From an uncultured Pseudomonas sp. (GTDB taxonomy: Bacteria > Pseudomonadota > Gammaproteobacteria > Pseudomonadales > Pseudomonadaceae), in NCBI RefSeq assembly GCF_913774235.1, contig NZ_CAJYDW010000018.1:234271-298270 (forward strand): 64,000 nucleotides of DNA, in the 5' to 3' direction. The notes under the pieces are model-generated. The model was given only the letters and a program-made list of their open reading frames with translations, ran no database searches and had not been told where the DNA came from. Position numbers and translations under genes: made by a program. Positions 25,244 through 34,039 of the stretch are shown piece after piece (position 1 is the first letter of the stretch; each line of letters opens with the position of its first letter).

Positions 25244-26764
25244 ATGAACCTTGATCTTTCAGGAATGCCGATCGGCGTCGTCGGCGCCGGCACCATGGGC
25301 CTGGGCATCGTCGCCCTGGCCCTGCGCGCCGGTCATTCCGTCTGGCTGTACGACACCCGCGCGTCCGCCCTGGAACAGGCGCGCACGGCGGTCGAGGCCA
25401 GCCTTGACCGGTGGGTGCGCCGCGGCGAACTCGAGGCGGCCGGGCGTGAGGCCTGTCGCCAGCGCCTGCAGCTCGCCCACGACGTGGCGGCCCTGGCCTC
25501 CTGCGGGCTGGTGATCGAAGCCATCGTCGAGAGCCTGCCGATCAAGCAGGCACTGTTCGCCCAATTGGAAGCGCTGGTCGCGCCGGACGCCGTGCTCGCC
25601 AGCAATACCTCGTCCATCTCCATCACCGCGCTGGCCGCCTCCCTGGCGCACCCGGAACGGGTAGTCGGCATGCATTTCTTCAATCCAGCCACGGTGCTGG
25701 CGCTCGTGGAGGTGGTCCGCGGCGAAGCCACGGCCCCGGAGATTCTCCAGCGCGTGGCCGACCTGGCCAGGGCCTGGGGCAAGCAGCCGGTGTTTTGCCG
25801 CTCGACGCCGGGCTTCATCGTCAACCGCGTCGCCCGCCCCTTCTATGCCGAGGCGCTGCTCGCCCTGCAGGAAGGCGCCGCCGCACCCGCTACCCTCGAC
25901 GCGGCCCTGCGCGATGCCGGGGGGTTTCGCATGGGGCCGCTGGAACTGATGGACCTGATCGGCCACGACACCAATTTCGCCGTGACGCGCAGCCTCTATG
26001 ATGCCTTCTTCCAGGACCCTCGCTATCGGCCCTCGCTGATCCAGCAGGCGCTGGTCGAGGCCGGCTGGCTGGGGCGCAAGATCGGTCGTGGTTTCTATAC
26101 CTACGCGGCGGACGCGGCGGAACGGCAGGTGCCCCTCGCGACTGCCTGCCCGCCGCCGCGCCGAGTGGTCCGCCAGGGCGACTTTCCGGGTGCCGAGACG
26201 CTCTGTCGCCTGGCCGCCACCGCCGCTATCGAGATCGACGTCCAAGCCGGCGACGGTCAGCTGCTGCTCGACGAGGTAGTGCTGCGCCCCTCGCTGGGGC
26301 GCAGCGCCACCGCCCTGGCCGCGGAGCGGGCGGGCGCGCCGCTGGTGCTGTTCGACACCTGGACGGATCTGGAGCGCGCGTCCCTGGTGGTACTGGCCCA
26401 TGCCGACGGTTGCAGCGAGGCGCAGTTGGCGCCGGTCATTGGCTTCTTCCAGGCGCTCGGCAAGCAGGTGGTGGTGATCGACGATGTCCCCGGCCTGCTG
26501 GTGACGCGCACCCTCTGCATGCTGGCCAACGAGGCGGCCGAGGTGGTCTGCCACGGCGTCGCCAGCGCCGAGGAGGTCGATAGGGCCATGCAACTGGGGG
26601 TGAACTACCCCCTAGGCCCGCTGGCCTGGGCCGACACCTTCGGCAATGCCGCGGTGGTCACCGTGCTGGACAACCTGGCGCGTGCCTACCCCGACGGCCG
26701 CTATCGGGCGAGCAGCCTGCTGCGTCGCAAGGCGCTCAGCGATACCCGCTGGCATGCCCACTAA
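25244..26764 (+). CDS. Two-domain 3-hydroxyacyl-CoA dehydrogenase (PaaH/3-hydroxyadipyl-CoA type)
   Basis: NAD-dependent oxidation of a 3-hydroxyacyl-CoA to the 3-oxoacyl-CoA. The 506-residue protein carries the NAD-binding domain (GVVGAGTMGLGIVALALRAGH at about 11-31; SNTSSISITALA near 125; catalytic His in GMHFFNPATVLALVEVV near 143), a first C-terminal domain (about 187-285) and a second repeated one (about 405-495). Length and duplicated C-terminal domain match PaaH/PaaC of phenylacetate catabolism, which acts on 3-hydroxyadipyl-CoA and fits the PcaF-type thiolase of this cluster. First gene of the plus-strand operon. Confidence 0.88.
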   Translation: MNLDLSGMPIGVVGAGTMGLGIVALALRAGHSVWLYDTRASALEQARTAVEASLDRWVRRGELEAAGREACRQRLQLAHDVAALASCGLVIEAIVESLPIKQALFAQLEALVAPDAVLASNTSSISITALAASLAHPERVVGMHFFNPATVLALVEVVRGEATAPEILQRVADLARAWGKQPVFCRSTPGFIVNRVARPFYAEALLALQEGAAAPATLDAALRDAGGFRMGPLELMDLIGHDTNFAVTRSLYDAFFQDPRYRPSLIQQALVEAGWLGRKIGRGFYTYAADAAERQVPLATACPPPRRVVRQGDFPGAETLCRLAATAAIEIDVQAGDGQLLLDEVVLRPSLGRSATALAAERAGAPLVLFDTWTDLERASLVVLAHADGCSEAQLAPVIGFFQALGKQVVVIDDVPGLLVTRTLCMLANEAAEVVCHGVASAEEVDRAMQLGVNYPLGPLAWADTFGNAAVVTVLDNLARAYPDGRYRASSLLRRKALSDTRWHAH

Positions 26765-26792
26765 AAGCTTGCCCACTCCAGAGAACCCCGTC

Positions 26793-27572
26793 ATGACCAC
26801 TGCCGTACCCGTCCGCCACGACCTCCATCCCGATGGCTACGCCGTCGTCACCCTCGATCGTCCGGAACGCCGCAACGCGCTGAATCTGGACATCAAGAAC
26901 CGCCTGGCCGATACCCTGGCCAGACTGGACGCCGATCCCGCCGTGCACGCCATCGTGCTCACCGGGGCCGGTGGCTATTTCGTCGCCGGCACCGACATCG
27001 CCGAAATGCTGGATCTGACCCCCAGCCAGCACCACGCCCTGCGCACCGGGCGCCTGTTCGAGGTGGTCGATGGCTGCCGCAAGCCCGTGCTGGCCGCCAT
27101 CGAAGGCTATGCCCTGGGCGGCGGCTGCGAATTGGCCCTGGCCTGCGACATCATCGTCGCGGCCCGGACGGCGCGTTTCGGCCAACCAGAAATCAACGTG
27201 GGCATCATGCCTGGCGCCGGCGGTACCCAGCGATTGCTGCGCACCCTCGGCAAGTACCGCACCGCGCTGCTCACCCTGACCGGCGAGCCCATAGGCGCGG
27301 AAGAGGCCTTCGCCGCCGGCCTTGTGTCCACCCTGTGCGAGGAAGGCCAGGCCCTGGAGCGGGCATGCTCCCTCGCCCGGCGGATCGCCCAGCAACCCCC
27401 GCTGGCCGTCGCGGCGATCAAGGAATTGCTGGCTACCGGCGAAGACGCCCCGCTGCACAGCATGCTCAAGCTGGAGCGCAGTACCTTCATCCAGCTGTTC
27501 GACAGCCAGGATCAGAAGGAAGGCATGCGCGCCTTCCTGGAAAAGCGCCCGCCGCGCTATCAGGGTCGCTGA
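26793..27572 (+). CDS. Enoyl-CoA hydratase (PaaF-like crotonase)
   Basis: A 259-residue crotonase. VVTLDRPERRNALNLDIKNRLADTL lies near residue 20, AGGYFVAGTDIAEML near 62, and KPVLAAIEGYALGGGCELALACDIIVAA near 100, with the hydratase Glu expected in GGGCELAL. PEINVGIMPGAGGTQRLLRTLG near 138 carries the usual pattern around the second catalytic Glu position. It is a more canonical hydratase than the one at 19377-20141. The start at 26793 follows the dehydrogenase stop by 28 bases. Probably hydrates a 2,3-dehydroacyl-CoA for the preceding dehydrogenase. Confidence 0.9.
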   Translation: MTTAVPVRHDLHPDGYAVVTLDRPERRNALNLDIKNRLADTLARLDADPAVHAIVLTGAGGYFVAGTDIAEMLDLTPSQHHALRTGRLFEVVDGCRKPVLAAIEGYALGGGCELALACDIIVAARTARFGQPEINVGIMPGAGGTQRLLRTLGKYRTALLTLTGEPIGAEEAFAAGLVSTLCEEGQALERACSLARRIAQQPPLAVAAIKELLATGEDAPLHSMLKLERSTFIQLFDSQDQKEGMRAFLEKRPPRYQGR

Positions 27573-27606
27573 ACGTTCCCCCTCGTCGCGCGCCACCGGA
27601 GGCGTC

Positions 27607-28521
27607 ATGCTCAATCCCAACACGCTGGTCACCCTGGGCCCCTTGCCGGACGCCCTGAGCATCGCCCTGCAGGATCGCTTTCACCTGCAGCCGCTGGAAG
27701 AAATCACGGAGAGCCAGGCATTCGAAGTGGCGGTGACCACCAGCATGCTCGGCTTGAGCGAAGGCGCCATGCGGCTGTTGCCGCGGCTCAGGCTCGTGCT
27801 GTGCAACGGTGCCGGTCTGGACCGGATCGACCTGGCCGCCGCCGAGCGGCGCGGCATCGAGATCTATCACACGCCCGATGCCGTGACGCAGGACACCGCC
27901 GACTTCGCCATCGCCCTGCTCTATGCGGCGAAACGCAGGTTGGCGCAAGGCGACCGCTTCGTGCGCAGCGGCGCCTGGTCGAACCAGCGCAACGCCCCGA
28001 CGCGGCGGGTGACCGGCAGCCGCGTCGGCATCCTCGGCCTGGGGCGTATCGGCAGCCTGGTGGCTAGCCGCTGCGAGGCGCTGGGTACCCAGGTGGCCTA
28101 TCACACGCCCCGGCGCAAGACGGATGCGCCCTATCGCTATGTCGACAGCCTGTTGGAGCTGGCCAGCTGGAGCGACACCCTCATCCTCTGTTGCCCCGCG
28201 ACGCCCCAGACCCAGGGGCTGGTCGACCAGGCCGTCCTGGCGAAGCTGGGAGCGCAAGGCACGCTGATCAATGTGTCGCGCGGCAGCGTGGTCAATGAAG
28301 AGGACCTCATCGTGGCACTCCAGGGCGGCCTGCTGGGCTTCGCCGCCCTGGATGTCTTCGCCAGTGAACCCGAGGTCGATCCGCGGCTGCTGAGACTCGA
28401 TAACGTTCTGCTGTCACCCCATGCTGCCGCGGTAACCCTGGAAACCCGCGCGGACATGGCCGAACTCTTGAGACGCCGGGCAGAGGCCTATTTTGCCGAG
28501 CGCGCTCAGCCCCGCTCATAG
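27607..28521 (+). CDS. D-isomer-specific 2-hydroxyacid dehydrogenase
   Basis: NAD(P)H-dependent 2-oxoacid/2-hydroxyacid oxidoreductase of 304 residues. The catalytic domain shows LVLCNGAGLDRIDLAAAERRGIEIYHTPD; the inserted Rossmann domain has VGILGLGRIGSLVASRCEALG near 140, LINVSRGSVVNEEDL with the active-site Arg, DVFASEPEV with the Glu and LLSPHAAAVT with the His. GGAGG lies a few bases before the ATG at 27607. Last gene of the plus-strand operon. Glyoxylate/hydroxypyruvate-reductase-like activity is plausible; its place in the pathway is not obvious and may be a side-product salvage step. Confidence 0.88.
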   Translation: MLNPNTLVTLGPLPDALSIALQDRFHLQPLEEITESQAFEVAVTTSMLGLSEGAMRLLPRLRLVLCNGAGLDRIDLAAAERRGIEIYHTPDAVTQDTADFAIALLYAAKRRLAQGDRFVRSGAWSNQRNAPTRRVTGSRVGILGLGRIGSLVASRCEALGTQVAYHTPRRKTDAPYRYVDSLLELASWSDTLILCCPATPQTQGLVDQAVLAKLGAQGTLINVSRGSVVNEEDLIVALQGGLLGFAALDVFASEPEVDPRLLRLDNVLLSPHAAAVTLETRADMAELLRRRAEAYFAERAQPRS

Positions 28522-28579
28522 CAGTAGGGCGACGACGCTTTGGATCGGTTAGCCCTACGGCTATGGGCGCGGAGTCGCT

Positions 28580-28601
28580 CGAACGGCGGGGTTGCCGTTC
28601 G
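28580..28601. terminator. Bidirectional hairpin between convergent operons
   Basis: CGAACGGC-GGGGTT-GCCGTTCG is a perfect 8-bp stem directly beside the stop of the ClpB-like gene. A second pairing TAGGGC/GCCCTA lies in the same 81-bp gap. Confidence 0.5.
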
Positions 28602-28602
28602 C

Positions 28603-29634
28603 TCAGTCGAGCGCCCGAACGATCATGCCCGCCTCTCCCGCCACGGCCTGCAGGCGGCAGACCGCGGGTTGCGCCAACAGACAGTCCGCCACCGCGGGCT
28701 CCAGTTGCCGGCGCAGCCGCCTGACCAGGTCGCGAGCACCGAAGCGGGGATCGTGGCCTTGGCAAAGGAAGGCCCTGGCGCGCTCGTCCAGCTCCAGGCT
28801 GCGCCCGTGGCGGCCCAGGCGCTGGTTGAGCTTGGTCAATTCGATGTCGAGCAGGCCGGGCAGCCAGTCGTGTTCGAGGCGTTCGAAGGCCAGGATGCGA
28901 TCGATGCGGTTGAGGAATTCCGGATCGAAGTGCTGGTGCAGGCTCTCTTCCAGGATAAGGCTCTGGTCCTGGGGTAAGAGGTTCAGCCAGCGCCGCCAGC
29001 CGCGCTCGAAGCGGGCGCGGTAGGCCTGCACGGCGCGGGCGCCGAGGTTGCTGGTCATGAAGATGAGGCTGTTGCGGAAGTCGAGGCGCTTGCTGCCGGC
29101 GCTGAGCACCAGCTGGCCGCTGTCGAGCACGTTCAGCAGGGTGCGGATGACCTGGCGATCGGCCTTTTCCAATTCGTCGAACAGCACGATGCCGGGGCGA
29201 CCATAGCTGCCGGCGATGGCCTCGGCATCGAACAGGGAGGTGCCTTCCTTACTGCCCACGTAGCCCGGCGGTGCCCCGGCTAGGGCCGCGGCGTAGTGTT
29301 CCTGGGCCAAGGTGTTCATGTCGATACGGCAGAGGGCATCCGGGCGGCCATGGATGGCCTGGGCCAGCAGCCGCACGATCTCGGTCTTGCCCACCCCGGT
29401 GGGGCCGATGAACAGGCTGACGCCGAGCGGCCGTTCCGGGTCGCCGATATCGGCCTTGACCACCTTGAGCAGGGCTTCCACCTGGTCGAGCACGGCGTCC
29501 TGGCCGAGGATGCGCGCGCGCAGTAGCGCCATGACCGCTGCCGGCTCGAAGAGGAAGCGCGAGGGCAGTGGCGCCTGGCCCTCGCGAGCCAGTTGGCCGC
29601 GATTGTGCTCCAGCAGGTCGTTGACGAATGGCAT
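28603..29634 (-). CDS. amiB: AmiB-like AAA+ ATPase (ClpB D2-type) of the amidase operon
   Basis: A 343-residue stand-alone AAA+ ATPase resembling the second ATPase domain of ClpA/ClpB. Walker A is GPTGVGKTE near residue 77, the pore loop PPGYVGSKEG near 123, Walker B VLFDELEKAD near 147, sensor TSNLGARAV near 193 and the ClpB-type small C-terminal domain FGARDLVRRLRRQLE near 297. P. aeruginosa amiEBCRS has such a gene (AmiB) directly after amiE, as here. It may help fold or assemble the amidase or energise amide handling; the role is not established. No N domain or protease-docking signature is seen. Last gene of the operon. Confidence 0.85.
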   Translation of the reverse strand: MPFVNDLLEHNRGQLAREGQAPLPSRFLFEPAAVMALLRARILGQDAVLDQVEALLKVVKADIGDPERPLGVSLFIGPTGVGKTEIVRLLAQAIHGRPDALCRIDMNTLAQEHYAAALAGAPPGYVGSKEGTSLFDAEAIAGSYGRPGIVLFDELEKADRQVIRTLLNVLDSGQLVLSAGSKRLDFRNSLIFMTSNLGARAVQAYRARFERGWRRWLNLLPQDQSLILEESLHQHFDPEFLNRIDRILAFERLEHDWLPGLLDIELTKLNQRLGRHGRSLELDERARAFLCQGHDPRFGARDLVRRLRRQLEPAVADCLLAQPAVCRLQAVAGEAGMIVRALD

Positions 29635-29654
29635 GCGCCCTCCTCCCTGCCGAC

Positions 29655-30698
29655 TCAGCCCAGTTGCCGTTCCTGACCGGGATGGGGCAGTTCGCCCACC
29701 GGGCAGTCCGCCACGCCGAGGGTGGAACGGGTCATCCGCTCGACGTCTGCCTGGGCCTTCTGCGCATCCAATACCCAGGTGCGGTAGAAGTCGAAAGGAC
29801 AGTCGGCCACGCCCTTGTCGCCGTCACCGGAGTTGTAGACGCCGGTGTAGCCGCGGTGCAGCAACTTGAACAGGTGGTTCTGCGACTGGTCGTTGGCACG
29901 GGCGTCGCGGATCTGCGAGACCGACAGCTGGGCGTACTGGATGCCCATCTCCTCCTCGCCGCACTCCCCCAGGGTGCGGCCATCGAACCCGATCAGCGCC
30001 GAATGGCCGAAGTAGCTGTACACCCCGTCGAAGCCGGTGGCGTTGGCCACCGCCACGTAGCAGTTGTTGGCCCAGGCCATGGTCTTGGCCATCAGCACCT
30101 GCTGCTCCTTCGCCGGGTACATGTAGCCCTGGCAGCGCACGATCAACTCGGCGCCCTTCATCGCGCAGTCGCGCCAGATCTCCGGGTAGTTGCCGTCGTC
30201 GCAGATGATCAGGCTGATCTTCAGGCCCTTGGGACCCTCGCTGACGTAGGTGCGGTCGCCGGGATACCAGCCCTCGATGGGGCACCAGGGAATGCACTTG
30301 CGGTACTTCTGCACGATCTCGCCCTGGTCGTTGATCAGCACCAGGGTGTTGTACGGGGCCTTGTGCGGATGCTCCTCATGGCGCTCGCCGGTGAGGGAAA
30401 AGATGCCCCAGGTCCTGGCCTCGCGGCAGGCGGCGGCGAAGATCGCCGTCTCCTCGCCGGGGATGGTCGCGGCGGTGGCCATCATCTCGTCGCGGTCGTA
30501 CATGATCCCCATGGTGCTGTACTCGGGGAACACCACCAGGTCCATGCCCGGCAGGCCGAGCTTCATGCCCTTGATCATCGCGGCGATCTGGCGGGCGTTA
30601 TCCAGGACTTCGGCCTTGCTGTGCAGACGCGGCATCCGGTAATTGACGACAGCCACGCCGACGGTGTCGGGGCTGCTGGAGATATCGCCATGGCGCAT
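29655..30698 (-). CDS. amiE: Aliphatic amidase
   Basis: Hydrolyses short aliphatic amides such as acetamide and propionamide to carboxylate and ammonia. At 347 residues it is nearly collinear with P. aeruginosa AmiE (346), starting [20 protein letters not shown]. The nitrilase triad is intact: Glu59 (VVFPEYS), Lys134 (QKYRKCIP) and Cys166 ([15 protein letters not shown]). The C-terminal tail [10 protein letters not shown] is also conserved. It lies 33 bp after the fmdB-like gene and ahead of amiB. The amiC/amiR/amiS genes of the P. aeruginosa operon are absent here, so control must differ. Confidence 0.96.
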   Translation of the reverse strand: MRHGDISSSPDTVGVAVVNYRMPRLHSKAEVLDNARQIAAMIKGMKLGLPGMDLVVFPEYSTMGIMYDRDEMMATAATIPGEETAIFAAACREARTWGIFSLTGERHEEHPHKAPYNTLVLINDQGEIVQKYRKCIPWCPIEGWYPGDRTYVSEGPKGLKISLIICDDGNYPEIWRDCAMKGAELIVRCQGYMYPAKEQQVLMAKTMAWANNCYVAVANATGFDGVYSYFGHSALIGFDGRTLGECGEEEMGIQYAQLSVSQIRDARANDQSQNHLFKLLHRGYTGVYNSGDGDKGVADCPFDFYRTWVLDAQKAQADVERMTRSTLGVADCPVGELPHPGQERQLG

Positions 30699-30731
30699 CG
30701 GGTTGCTCCTTGGAAAGGGATGAGCCGGGGA

Positions 30732-31079
30732 TCAGTGACTGATCATCCAGGGCCGGTTGGACTGACTGGTCTTCAGCCCATGGGGATTGGCCTTGCTGCG
30801 CGCCACCGGTTTGCTCGGCGCGCAGCAACTGCAACCGGCGCCATGGCTGCGCTTGGCTTTGTATTCCTCCAGCGACTGGGGTGCGTGGCGCGCGCGCTCG
30901 TTGGTTTCGTGGGCGCGGCGCTGGCCGCCGGCCAAGGTCGCCAGGCCCGGCGCGCTGAGGATCACCCGCGGGCTCGGCGTCGCACAGTCGGGACAGCTGC
31001 AGGGATCGTCGCGCTGGGCCATGGGCCGCAGCAGGGTGAAGTCACCGCAGTGCGGGCAGTCATATTCGTAGATGGGCAT
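30732..31079 (-). CDS. fmdB: FmdB-family zinc-ribbon protein
   Basis: A small (115-residue) putative regulator or accessory factor. The start at 31079 gives MPIYEYDCPHCGDFTLLRPMAQRDDPCSCPDC, the FmdB zinc ribbon with Cys-x-x-Cys pairs at its two ends. The tail holds a further Cys group (GAGCSCCAP) and many basic residues. In Methylophilus the fmd locus encodes a formamidase with FmdB, proposed to regulate it; the pairing with the formamidase upstream matches. No DNA-binding helix is evident, so a role in metal insertion or assembly is equally possible. Confidence 0.85.
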   Translation of the reverse strand: MPIYEYDCPHCGDFTLLRPMAQRDDPCSCPDCATPSPRVILSAPGLATLAGGQRRAHETNERARHAPQSLEEYKAKRSHGAGCSCCAPSKPVARSKANPHGLKTSQSNRPWMISH

Positions 31080-31127
31080 GGCGGGCTCCTGGCGGCTGGG
31101 CACGGCGGAGGGCCGCGCCCGGGCGGC

Positions 31128-32357
31128 TCATTTGTCGTAGGCGATGGGCATGTCGATGCTGCCGTCCAGGTAGCGGGTCGGGCCGGCGGCGCTGGGGTTG
31201 ATGTCGAATTCGAAGATGTCGGTCGGCAGCCAGAGGGTGGCGCAGGCGTTGGGGATGTCGACCACGCCGCTGATATGCCCCTGCACCGGCGCCGAACCCA
31301 GCAGCGAATAGCCCTGGGCGCCGCTGTAGCCGAATTTCTTCAGGTACTCGATGGCATTGAGGCAGGCCTGCTGGTAGGCCAGGTTGACGTCCAGGTAGTG
31401 CTGCTTGCCGGCATCGTCCACCGAGATGCCTTCGAAAATCAGGAAGTTGTTGTAGGTGGGCACGATGGGGCTGGGCTTGAAGATGGGATTCTTGATGCCG
31501 TACTTGGCCATGCCGCCCTTGATCAGCTCGACCTTCATGTGCACCCAGCCGGCCATCTCGATGGCGCCGCAGAAGGTGATCTCGCCATCGCCCTGGCTGA
31601 AGTGCAGGTCACCCACCGAGAGCCCGGCGCCTGCCACGTAGACCGGGAAGAAGATCTTCGAGCCCCGCGACAGGTCCTTGATATCGCAGTTGCCGCCATG
31701 CTCGCGCGGCGGCACGGTGCGGGCACCGGTCGCGGCGGCGGCATCCCGGGCCGCGCCGGTGAGCTTGCCCAGGTGCGCGGTGGCGGCGAACGGCGGATTG
31801 GCCAGCGGCGGTACCCGGGTCGGGTTGCTGTCGATCAGCTCCTGCTCGCGGGCATTCCAGTTGGCCAGCAACTTGGGGTCCGGCAGGCAGCCGATCAGCC
31901 CGGGGTGGATCAGCCCGGCGAAGCGCACGCCCGGGATGTGCCGGCTCTTGGTGAACAGGCCCTCGAAGTCCCAGATGGATTTCTGCGCCGAGGGAAAGTA
32001 GTCGGTGAGGAAGCCGCCGCCGTTCTGCTTGGAGAAGAAGCCGTTGAAGCCCCACAGCGAATCGGCCTTGGCGCCGATGTCGAGCAGGTCCACCACCAGC
32101 AGATCGCCCGGCTCGGCGCCCTGCACCCCCACCGGCCCGGACAGGTAGTGCACGGTGGACAGGTCGACATCGCGCACGTCGCTGGCGTCGTCGTCGTTCT
32201 TGATGGCGCCACCGGTCCAGTCGTAGGTCTCGAGGATGAAGTCGTCACCCGGCTTGACCCAGCAGGCCATGGGGATGTCCGGGTGCCAGCGGTTGTGGAC
32301 GTTCTCGTTCTCGGTGGCGGCCTGGGTGAGGTCGACCTTGATCAGGGTATCGGTCAT
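31128..32357 (-). CDS. fmdA: Formamidase (FmdA/AmdA acetamidase-formamidase family)
   Basis: Hydrolyses formamide to formate and ammonia. The 409-residue sequence opens TLIKVDLTQAATENENVHNRWHPDIPMACWVKPGDDFILET, contains GDLLVVDLLDIG near 82, REHGGNCDIKDLSRGSKIFFPVYVAGAGLSVGDLHFSQGDGE (about 218-260) and GAIEMAGWVHMKVELI, all typical of the family. A strong AAGGAGC lies before the ATG at 32357. It has its own promoter region with a TACGT-N6-ACGTA motif 72 bases upstream, beyond a terminator-like hairpin, so it can be transcribed separately from the ABC genes. Heads the fmdA-fmdB-amiE-amiB unit. Confidence 0.94.
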   Translation of the reverse strand: MTDTLIKVDLTQAATENENVHNRWHPDIPMACWVKPGDDFILETYDWTGGAIKNDDDASDVRDVDLSTVHYLSGPVGVQGAEPGDLLVVDLLDIGAKADSLWGFNGFFSKQNGGGFLTDYFPSAQKSIWDFEGLFTKSRHIPGVRFAGLIHPGLIGCLPDPKLLANWNAREQELIDSNPTRVPPLANPPFAATAHLGKLTGAARDAAAATGARTVPPREHGGNCDIKDLSRGSKIFFPVYVAGAGLSVGDLHFSQGDGEITFCGAIEMAGWVHMKVELIKGGMAKYGIKNPIFKPSPIVPTYNNFLIFEGISVDDAGKQHYLDVNLAYQQACLNAIEYLKKFGYSGAQGYSLLGSAPVQGHISGVVDIPNACATLWLPTDIFEFDINPSAAGPTRYLDGSIDMPIAYDK

Positions 32358-32428
32358 CGCGCAGCTCCTTGCTGTGCCGGTGGCGGGAGGGTTCCGAGCC
32401 AGTCTCGGGGCTGCCACCGGCCCTGCAA

Positions 32429-32446
32429 ATACGTTGGATGACGTAT
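32429..32446. promoter_or_regulatory. TACGT-N6-ACGTA operator candidate upstream of fmdA
   Basis: ATACGT-TGGATG-ACGTAT is an exact inverted repeat 72 bases upstream of the formamidase ATG. The same ATACGT-N6-ACGTA layout is found upstream of the binding-protein gene at 37714-37731. It is a plausible target of the LuxR-type response regulator encoded at 41274-41939. Confidence 0.6.
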
Positions 32447-32498
32447 GCCTTTAGCCCAGGCGTGGCGCGGCTTGTAGCCTCTTTTTAGACGTGCAGAA

Positions 32499-32528
32499 AC
32501 GGCCGCCCAGCGTGTGCGGGGCGGCCGT
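32499..32528 (-). terminator. Hairpin terminator after the ABC transporter operon
   Basis: ACGGCCGCCC and GGGCGGCCGT pair perfectly (10 bp) around a 10-base loop, 13 bases beyond the stop of the last ABC gene. Reading the minus strand, only TTTC follows, so partial read-through into fmdA is possible. Confidence 0.6.
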
Positions 32529-32541
32529 GGGAAGCGTGACC

Positions 32542-33231
32542 TCAGACCGACAGGTAACGGCTGATGGTCGCCTCATCCACCCTGTCGCGGGTCTCCTCCA
32601 CCACGAAGCGGCCCTTCTCGATCACCAGGAAGCGGTCGGCGATGTCGAGGGTGAAGGACAGCACCTGCTCGGATACCACGATGGTCAGGTCCCGCATCGT
32701 GCGGATCTCCTTCAGGGTGCGGGCGATGTCCTTGATGATCGATGGCTGGATGCCCTCGGTCGGCTCGTCCAGCAGCAGCACCTTGGGATTGGTGGCCAGG
32801 GCGCGGGCGATGGCCAGCTGTTGCTGCTGGCCGCCGGAGAGGTTGCCGCCCTTGCGCTGGCGCATCTCGTGCAACACCGGGAACAGCGCATAGAGATCGT
32901 CCGGCACCCTGCCCTTCGCCGAGGCCGGCAGGCCGGTCTGGATGTTCTCCAGCACCGTCATGTGGGAAAAGATCATCCGCCCCTGGGGTACGTAGGCGAT
33001 GCCGCGTTCGACGCGCTGGTGGGTCTCCAGTTTGGAGACGTCCTGGCCGTCCACCGCCACGCTGCCGCTCCAACTCGGCAGGATGCCCATGAGGCTACGG
33101 AAGAAGGTGCTCTTGCCCATGCCGTTGCGCCCCATGACGGCAACGATTTCCTGTTTCGCCACGTCCAGGCTGAGTTCGTGGAGGATGCGGCTCTGGCCGT
33201 AGCCGGAGACGAGGTTCTGGATGGTGAACAT
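32542..33231 (-). CDS. urtE: Urea/amide ABC transporter ATPase, UrtE type
   Basis: Second ATP-binding subunit (LivF-like), 229 residues. Walker A GRNGMGKST near residue 34, Q-loop YVPQGRMIF near 80, signature LSGGQQQQLAIARAL near 133 and Walker B VLLLDEPTEGIQPSII near 150. The TEGIQPSII wording after Walker B is typical of UrtE, the urea-transport branch, rather than branched-chain amino-acid LivF. It follows the UrtD-like gene by 43 bases and ends the transporter operon. In this locus it probably imports short amides or urea for the amidases. Confidence 0.88.
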   Translation of the reverse strand: MFTIQNLVSGYGQSRILHELSLDVAKQEIVAVMGRNGMGKSTFFRSLMGILPSWSGSVAVDGQDVSKLETHQRVERGIAYVPQGRMIFSHMTVLENIQTGLPASAKGRVPDDLYALFPVLHEMRQRKGGNLSGGQQQQLAIARALATNPKVLLLDEPTEGIQPSIIKDIARTLKEIRTMRDLTIVVSEQVLSFTLDIADRFLVIEKGRFVVEETRDRVDEATISRYLSV

Positions 33232-33274
33232 GGCCGGGATCTCCGTGATCGGCTGCTTGGATGGAAAAAGAGGA

Positions 33275-34039
33275 TCAGTGTCCCAGGTACACCTCGATAA
33301 CCTTGGGATCGCTCTGCACCGCCTCCATGCTGCCTTCGGCCAGTACCTTGCCCTGGTGCAGCACCGTGACCTTGTGGGCGATGCTCTTGACGAATTCCAT
33401 GTCGTGTTCGATGACCAGCACCGAGCGGCCCTGGCTGATGCGGTTGAGCAGCTCGGCGGTCTGGGCCCGCTCGGACACGCTCATGCCCGCCACCGGTTCG
33501 TCGAGCATCAAGAGTTCCGGGTCCTGCATCAGCAGCATGCCGATCTCCAGCCACTGCTTCTGGCCGTGGGAGAGCAGGTCGGCCTGCTGGTGCAGCAGGT
33601 CGGCGAGAAAGATCTGCCCGGCCACCTCTTCCACCCGCGCGACCACCGCCGCGCTGCGCTTGAAGAACAGCGCGCCGAACACCTTGCGGCCCTCGGGATA
33701 GGACATCTCCAGGTTCTCGAACACCGTGAGGTTCTCGTAGATCGAGGGATTCTGGAATTTGCGGCCGACGCCGGCGCGAACGATGTCGAACTCCTTCATT
33801 TTCGTCAGCTCGCGGCCGTTGAATTCGATGCTGCCGGCGGTGGCGCGGGTCTTGCCGCAGATCAGGTCGAGCACCGTGGTCTTGCCGGCGCCGTTGGGGC
33901 CGATCACCACGTGCACCTCGTTGCGATCGACATAGAGGTTGAGGTCGTTCACCGCCTTGAAGCCGTCGAAGGAGACGGTCAGGCCCTCGATGGCCAATAC
34001 CGGCTTGGCCAGCTGGAAACCAATCGGACTGGTGTTCAT
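33275..34039 (-). CDS. urtD: Urea/amide ABC transporter ATPase, UrtD type
   Basis: First ATP-binding subunit (LivG-like), 254 residues. Walker A GPNGAGKTTVLDLICGKT near residue 47, QNPSIYENLTVFENLEM near 92, signature LLSHGQKQWLEIGMLLM near 155 and Walker B ELLMLDEPVAGMSVSE near 174. The variant signature LSHGQKQWLEI is a hallmark of UrtD. Its ATG overlaps the UrtC stop by four bases (ATGA), showing tight operon coupling. Cytoplasmic partner of the UrtB/UrtC permeases. Confidence 0.9.
   Translation of the reverse strand: MNTSPIGFQLAKPVLAIEGLTVSFDGFKAVNDLNLYVDRNEVHVVIGPNGAGKTTVLDLICGKTRATAGSIEFNGRELTKMKEFDIVRAGVGRKFQNPSIYENLTVFENLEMSYPEGRKVFGALFFKRSAAVVARVEEVAGQIFLADLLHQQADLLSHGQKQWLEIGMLLMQDPELLMLDEPVAGMSVSERAQTAELLNRISQGRSVLVIEHDMEFVKSIAHKVTVLHQGKVLAEGSMEAVQSDPKVIEVYLGH

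Noticed and set aside
29628..32441. 937-codon plus-strand frame opposite amiE, fmdB and fmdA
   Set aside because: It is repetitive His/Gly/Val/Ala-rich shadow translation with no domain, opposite three clearly real genes.
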